Shown: one piece after another, positions 1 to 4,900 of the stretch
How the letters are laid out: the number at the start of each line of letters is the position of its first letter
Position numbering within the stretch: the first letter of the stretch is position 1
DNA from: Candidatus Omnitrophota bacterium
GTDB taxonomy: Bacteria > Omnitrophota > Gorgyraeia > B26-G9
Assembly: GCA_003645745.1 (NCBI GenBank)
Contig: QNCH01000069.1
Location: 1-7,604 of the forward strand
Direction of reading: 5' to 3'
DNA: 7,604 nt
Translations under genes and position numbers: made by a program
The notes under the pieces: model-generated
What the model saw: only the letters and a program-made list of their open reading frames with translations
Databases searched by the model: none
Told to the model about the DNA's origin: nothing

Positions 1-1892
1 TGCAAAAATCAGAATTAAAATCTGCTTTGAATGAGATATCTGATCAATACCATGGCTTTAACAGCCCGATTATCCCGATTACTCCTATATTTATTTTAGA
101 AGCGCTTTCTTCAGAGATTGAAGAACAAATTGTGCAATTAGCAGGCATAAGAGGCGCAATCACTATTGCGACAATGGCAGGCAGAGGCACAGACATTAAA
201 TTATCAAATTTTGCTAAATGCGTGAATGGGTTGCGGGTTATTGGCACAGAAAAACCCTTAAACCAGAGGCTTGAAGGCCAGCTGCGCGGCAGATCAGGCA
301 GGCAGGGAGAGCCTGGCTCTACCCAATTTTATTTAAGCGCTGAAGATGACTTTTTTAAAAGACTTAATCCTAAGCAGCAGCAAAAAATAAAACGCAAAGT
401 GCCTGATACAGGTATGCAGGTTAAAGATGTATCAGATTTAGAAAAAATAATTTTACGCGTTCGCCATTCTTTCTCCCAGAATTTAGGGAAACAGCAGGAA
501 ACGCAGGACGCGTATTACGCAATGTTAGGAAAATTTGAGGCTTTATTTTATGAAATTATTGATAGTTTTAAACAAGGGAATTTATTAGATAAAGACAAAC
601 TCTTTTTCTTACTTAAAGGACATCTAAGTTTAGAACAATGTGAGCTGTTAATCCAAAGCTTACAGGTTTATCAAATGCAAAATTCTGATTTTAATCAGCA
701 GTTAAGGGAGCATTTGGTTAAGTATGTGCTCAAACAGTGGATGGAATTCAGAGAAGATGTAGAAACACAGAAAACTAATATGTATAACCTGTCTACAGGA
801 TGGCAAAAAGATGAAGCAGGGGCTTTACGTATATTAGGCGAAAATGCTAAAGAGTTATTTGAGCAAATACTTTCTGATACAAGCGAGTTTGTGTTCGGCA
901 GTTTGGTTAATCCTTTAATGAAACAAAATGAAGAGTCTAATTCTAAGGTTGCGCAAAGGGCTGCTGAGTTGAACGCGGAAGAGCAAAAAACTAGAGAAAA
1001 TTCATCCGCGCAATTTGATTCGTCTGAGATTAGGCAGCGATTAGCCAAATTTTTTAAAGGCAAAGAATTGCCGCATCAGCCGCAGGAATCTAAACCTGGC
1101 TTTTGGTTATGGGTTCGGTCTCTTCTTTTTATGCCGAAAAATGAAGCACAGTCAAAAGGCAAGAAAGCCCTGGCAAATTTTGCTTACGCAGCGTTAACAT
1201 TTTTTATCCCAACAAGCCTGGATTTTTTTAAGCCAGGGGAATCTCAGGCGGAAGTAATTAATCTTCCTGGAATAGGAAATACCTTTCGTGTGCAGCAAAC
1301 AACCGCGCATTTTGCCGGCAATGACGCTAATGTGACAAATACAGCTTATGCTGCTTATGATGTATTTACCGCTGAAATTGAAGAAAAACTATTAGAATTA
1401 AAACAACAAAATCTTAAGCTTTCTCAAGATGAACTAAAACAATTAGCATTTCAACAAGTGCTTGCAAAAACGCTTAACATGCAAAAGTCTGATGATTATG
1501 TGCAGCAATTGCAGAGGAGATTTACTGATACACGTAATCAGATGCAGATATTAGAAACATTAACTCAAAAGTTAAATGATCTAAAGCCTGATGCTGAAGT
1601 CAGCTTATTGTCAACAGAGATGAGTCCTATCCAGAAATGGTGTACTCAGGAAATTAATAAATTAGAAACAGAGTTAAGTAAATTAGAAATTCCCAAACAG
1701 GAGCAGGAAAAGGAACAGGCTTTGGCTCAGCAGAAGGGTTTAAACAAGCAAATTACAGAGATGAATAATCTGTTAGCCAAAGTTACTCAAGGCGAGTTAA
1801 AAGTAAAATTAAGCGCTCAGGATAGGCAAATTATTAAACAGATAAACGCGGAAAAATTTAAAGAATTCGCGATTAATTTAAAAAATGGTTAA
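1..1892 (+). CDS. SecA-like ATPase C-terminal half with coiled-coil extension, 5' partial
   Basis: The frame is open from base 3, so the gene starts upstream of the window. The TTG at 27 has no ribosome binding site and lies inside the conserved domain, so it is not the true start. Residues below count from that TTG. Residues 40-115 match the second nucleotide-binding lobe of SecA, the cytoplasmic ATPase that drives proteins through SecYEG: MAGRGTDIKL (50-59, motif V), GLRVIGTE, QLRGRSGRQGEPGS (85-98, motif VI with its arginines) and FYLSAEDD. Residues 135-180 resemble a worn helical scaffold. Residues 231-300 resemble the helical wing domain (KQW, then QKD before KELFEQIL). Ordinary SecA would end soon after, often with a Cys/His zinc tail; none is present. 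Instead come a Glu/Lys-rich linker, hydrophobic segments at 357-394 and coiled coil to the TAA. Walker A/B would lie upstream and cannot be checked. Membership of the SecA family is secure; a housekeeping secA role is unlikely. Confidence 0.9.
   Translation, partial: QKSELKSALNEISDQYHGFNSPIIPITPIFILEALSSEIEEQIVQLAGIRGAITIATMAGRGTDIKLSNFAKCVNGLRVIGTEKPLNQRLEGQLRGRSGRQGEPGSTQFYLSAEDDFFKRLNPKQQQKIKRKVPDTGMQVKDVSDLEKIILRVRHSFSQNLGKQQETQDAYYAMLGKFEALFYEIIDSFKQGNLLDKDKLFFLLKGHLSLEQCELLIQSLQVYQMQNSDFNQQLREHLVKYVLKQWMEFREDVETQKTNMYNLSTGWQKDEAGALRILGENAKELFEQILSDTSEFVFGSLVNPLMKQNEESNSKVAQRAAELNAEEQKTRENSSAQFDSSEIRQRLAKFFKGKELPHQPQESKPGFWLWVRSLLFMPKNEAQSKGKKALANFAYAALTFFIPTSLDFFKPGESQAEVINLPGIGNTFRVQQTTAHFAGNDANVTNTAYAAYDVFTAEIEEKLLELKQQNLKLSQDELKQLAFQQVLAKTLNMQKSDDYVQQLQRRFTDTRNQMQILETLTQKLNDLKPDAEVSLLSTEMSPIQKWCTQEINKLETELSKLEIPKQEQEKEQALAQQKGLNKQITEMNNLLAKVTQGELKVKLSAQDRQIIKQINAEKFKEFAINLKNG
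120..926 (+). other. SecA-type motor region: helicase lobe 2, scaffold and wing
   Basis: The match to SecA is strongest from the LAGIRGAITIAT stretch (about 141-176) to FYLSAEDD (about 327-350). Motif V reads TMAGRGTDI where typical SecA has TNMAGRGTDI, so one codon is missing. The segment before motif VI reads EKPLNQRLEGQ where typical SecA has ERHESRRIDNQ; one Arg and the Gln are kept. Motif VI itself is intact. The scaffold and wing parts (about 430-926) are assigned only from spaced landmarks: Val/Arg/Phe/Ser followed by Gln-rich helix, then Trp at 738-740, QKD at about 804-812 and KELFEQIL at 849-872. This is a divergent but probably folded SecA C-terminal half, with ATPase competence uncertain. 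Confidence 0.85.
1098..1256 (+). other. Two hydrophobic segments with a signal-peptidase-like site
   Basis: Two short hydrophobic stretches lie just after the SecA-like part. GFWLWVRSLLFMP (1098-1136) is amphipathic, with one Arg. ALANFAYAALTFFIP (1167-1211) follows a Lys-rich run (KGKK) and is followed about a dozen residues later by SQAE (1242-1253), which has the small-x-small pattern of a signal peptidase I site. Together they could be a membrane hairpin, an internal signal sequence or membrane-surface helices. Each is short for a full transmembrane helix (about 13-15 residues), so a true membrane crossing is not certain. Confidence 0.4.
1890..1892 (+). other. Single in-frame TAA interrupting an otherwise open frame
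   Basis: The codons read AAA AAT GGT TAA GAA AAT TTA. The same frame is open for at least 629 codons before this stop and for 1904 codons after it, to the window end. No start codon (ATG, GTG or TTG) occurs in frame between 1893 and 1979, and no hairpin with a T-run marks a transcription end. One base change would give CAA (Gln), AAA (Lys) or GAA (Glu), all common residues here. The best reading is a nonsense mutation or sequence error in one giant gene. Recoding is possible, but TAA is not a usual read-through codon. Confidence 0.9.
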
Positions 1893-1979
1893 GAAAATTT
1901 AAATATTCTTGAAGATTCTAAACAAAAAGCGGAATTAAAGAAATTAATCTATCCAGCATATATTTTCTATTACGAGCAT

Positions 1980-4900
1980 ATGTTCGCGCAATATAGTTTA
2001 GAACACATTGATCTTAAATACGCTCAAAAATTTATTGATGATTTAGAAAACAATGCAAAAGAGAAAAAAGAAAATATTTTAGCAAAATTAGAAATGGCTC
2101 TAAAACTCGCGCAATTTGAAGAGCAAATAATGTTGACAGAATTAATGGATTCAATGTCAATGCCAACAGGTTCAGACGGTATGTCAGGGATGTCTGGGAC
2201 AAACATTAATTACCAAATATTAGCACAGGCAAAACAAAAGTTAGAAGATTTTAAAACAGAACTGCAAAAACTTGGAGAGATAAATTTAGCAAAACTAGAT
2301 ATTGATCAATTAGAACAATTATTAGCAAAGGCAAAGAAAGCGCCTGCGCAGCCTGTGCAAATTGCTGGAGTAACAGAGACAGAGGAACAGAAAAATCAGG
2401 ATAAAGAAAAAAGTCAGAATGAAAAAACATTTTTCGCGAATTTCACTTTTAAAAACATAGCAAAATTATTCTCGTGGATATTTCCTATACAAGCAAATGC
2501 TTCTTTGCATCCGCAAACATTAGAAAATATTATTCCAGCTGGTCTGCAAGTACCTGTTTCTCTTAATCCTCCTCCGGCAGCAACAGAAGTAAAAATTAAT
2601 CCGGCTGCAGCGTCTTTGGTTAAGCAAGAAAGTGATTTATCCGCACAAGCAAAAGCGCAGCCAAAAGATTACAGAGTAAAAAAGGGTGATACTCTCTGGT
2701 CTGTTTTAATAAAATTGGGGCATGACCCTTTTCAGTGGGCAAATGTGGTTAATTTGCATAATCAATTTGCCAGTACTCATCCCCAAACAGGTTTAAAACA
2801 GATTAAGGTTACACAATCAGGAAATTTAAGCATCGTCTGGATTTATCCTGGGCAGGTGATCAAGCTGGCTTTTGATCAGGTTGTGCTGCCTGCTGCGTCA
2901 GGCCATAAAGACGTGCGGTTAATGGAAAAACAAGAAATAGCAGAGCAAAAAAAACAAGTAAAACCTGAAAAATCAGTGGAGTTTAAAAATGAATCTCTGA
3001 ATCAGTATAGCCAACAAAAAGATGCTTCAATGTTTAAGCCTGCTCTGAACCCATTATTAGCTGAATTAGCACAGTTTAACACGCAGGATAATTTGCCGCA
3101 AGATGACAGTGTAAGTGATTTAACCGCGGATATACCTGAAGAAGTTAATAAACAAAAGTATGAGGCTTTAAAACTAAGAAATGAGTTACGAAGCGCTTTG
3201 CAGAAATATACAGAATTAGTGCAAGCTCGTGACGCGTATGCTCAGGAATTAGCGAAACTTGATTTATGGAAAAAAGATACGGAAAATTATCTTAGCTTGA
3301 AAAAAAATGTATTAGATTTTAACTCAGTTTTAGAAATATCATGGCAGTTAAAATTATTGGACAAAGACCAAGCTTATCAGCTCAGCAAAAAAGAATTTAT
3401 TATAAAAGGAATTGAGACTTTAAATGATCAGCTCTCAGGTATTGAGCAAGGCTTAAACGAAATAGAAGTTAATCAAGGGATTATTCAGGCAGGAATTGAG
3501 GACTTAACTGATTTAATTGAAAAAGCGCAGGATGATATCAGCTATGCTCAAAATAAATTAAAATTTTTGTCTCAAGCTGAAACAGACTGGAGCAATGCTT
3601 TAAAAAATTTGAAAGACGAAAGCATTAATTCTCTTCTTGGTATTGTAACGCAAACTGACATAGATGCAAATCAAGAAAATCTGATTACAGCACAAAAAGC
3701 AATAACCAGATTGCAGTGGTTTTTAGATAATTACGATTTTGGCGGAATTGACCCGTTTATCCCTACAAAGGGGGAAATTAATGCTGGAATGAGCTATTGG
3801 ACAAAGGAGATTAACGCGGCTAAAGAGTATTTGTCGAATTTAGCTCAAAAATTAGAATCTTCTGATTTAAAAGATCAGGAAAAACAACTATTAATTCTAC
3901 AAATAGAAAATTTAAAAAAGAAAATCAGTGTTGGTAAAATTGTAATCAATGATTTAAAAAAGGATCTGGCTGTTCATAATGGCAGTAAAGAGCCGGCAGA
4001 TACGATTATACATAGAAAAATAAAAAGGGTTACAGCGGAAAAGAATTATTATTTGCATACAAAAATTCTTTTAAAAGCAATGCTGGATTATCAGGATATA
4101 CGTTTAGATAATGGAATTAAAGACTGGCAAAACCAGCAGATAAAAATGGCAGAAAGGCTTGCAAAGGTAAACCAGTATTTAGATCCTGATAATACAGATA
4201 CATTAGACAAAAATGATCCGGATAATCCTTTTGGTTTTACCGGCATTCCTTTTTCTGTGCCGCGCCGCATTGAAAAGATAAAAGAAGCTAAACTTAAAGT
4301 AGAAGAAAATCAAATTAAAGCAGAAAAACAACTGGTATATATTGAAGAACAGTTACACAAGGAAAAAACAAAACCTATAGACAATCAAGATAAAGATTTT
4401 ATTGCTTATTTAGAAAAGGAAAAAGCTATACGCGCAATATGGATAAAAGACGCAAATGAAAATTTTGCAATATATATAAGAAGCCTTGAAACACATGATC
4501 TTTTAGAAAAAGCTTATAAATTAGAAAAAGAAACTCTTATCTACGGCTTATTTTTTGGCACAGATGAAATTAAATATATCGGGGACATTAAAAAATATCT
4601 TAAAAGTAACAAAACAATTGCAGATAAACAGAATATAGCACGAAAGTCAATTGACATTCTTGGTAAAGAACAAAAATTTTATGAATTGTCAGGAATTTCC
4701 GCAAACGCAAAAAAGGCCTGGCTGGAAAAAACGCGGATAGACGCGCAGCAGGACTTAGACATCAATTACGCGAACACAGAAGATAATTTGCGTAATTTAG
4801 AGCCGCTTTATCAGCAGTCTCTTGAGGAGTTAAAAAAACAGGCTGAGGAAGTGGAAAAAGCGCTTAAAGATGTTACAAAACGTATAGATAAAGCGCAAAC

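Larger units (their letters stand above)
1363..2345 (+). other. Coiled-coil region spanning the internal TAA
   Basis: From about 1363 the translation is dominated by Leu, Glu, Lys and Gln in heptad-like spacing, for example EEKLLELKQQN and QEQEKEQALAQQKG. The same style continues after 1892, for example DSKQKAELKKLI and KEKKENILAKLEMALKL, up to LEQLLAKAKKAP near 2345. Only the TAA at 1890-1892 and a Met-rich stretch at 2130-2200 interrupt it. The likely role is a spacer or oligomerisation rod. Heptads were judged by eye. Confidence 0.6.

Noticed and set aside
27..29. TTG as the true start of the SecA-like gene
   Set aside because: The frame is open upstream to base 3, no Shine-Dalgarno is present, and SecA needs an N-terminal lobe that lies outside the window.
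1..930. Housekeeping secA
   Set aside because: Motif V has lost a residue, scaffold and wing domains are strongly divergent, the zinc tail is missing, and the chain runs on into a long coiled coil.
695..1063. Minus-strand open frame of 122 codons
   Set aside because: It is antisense to the SecA-like gene, Cys/Ser/Leu-rich like other antisense shadows, with no recognisable motif.
1890..1892. Genetic code in which TAA is a sense codon
   Set aside because: Only one TAA occurs in over 2,500 codons where Gln, Lys and Glu are very common; a reassigned codon should appear often.
1893..1979. An intergenic region with promoter or terminator
   Set aside because: No hairpin with a T-run and no convincing -35/-10 pair; the stretch translates in frame into coiled-coil-like sequence continuous with both sides.
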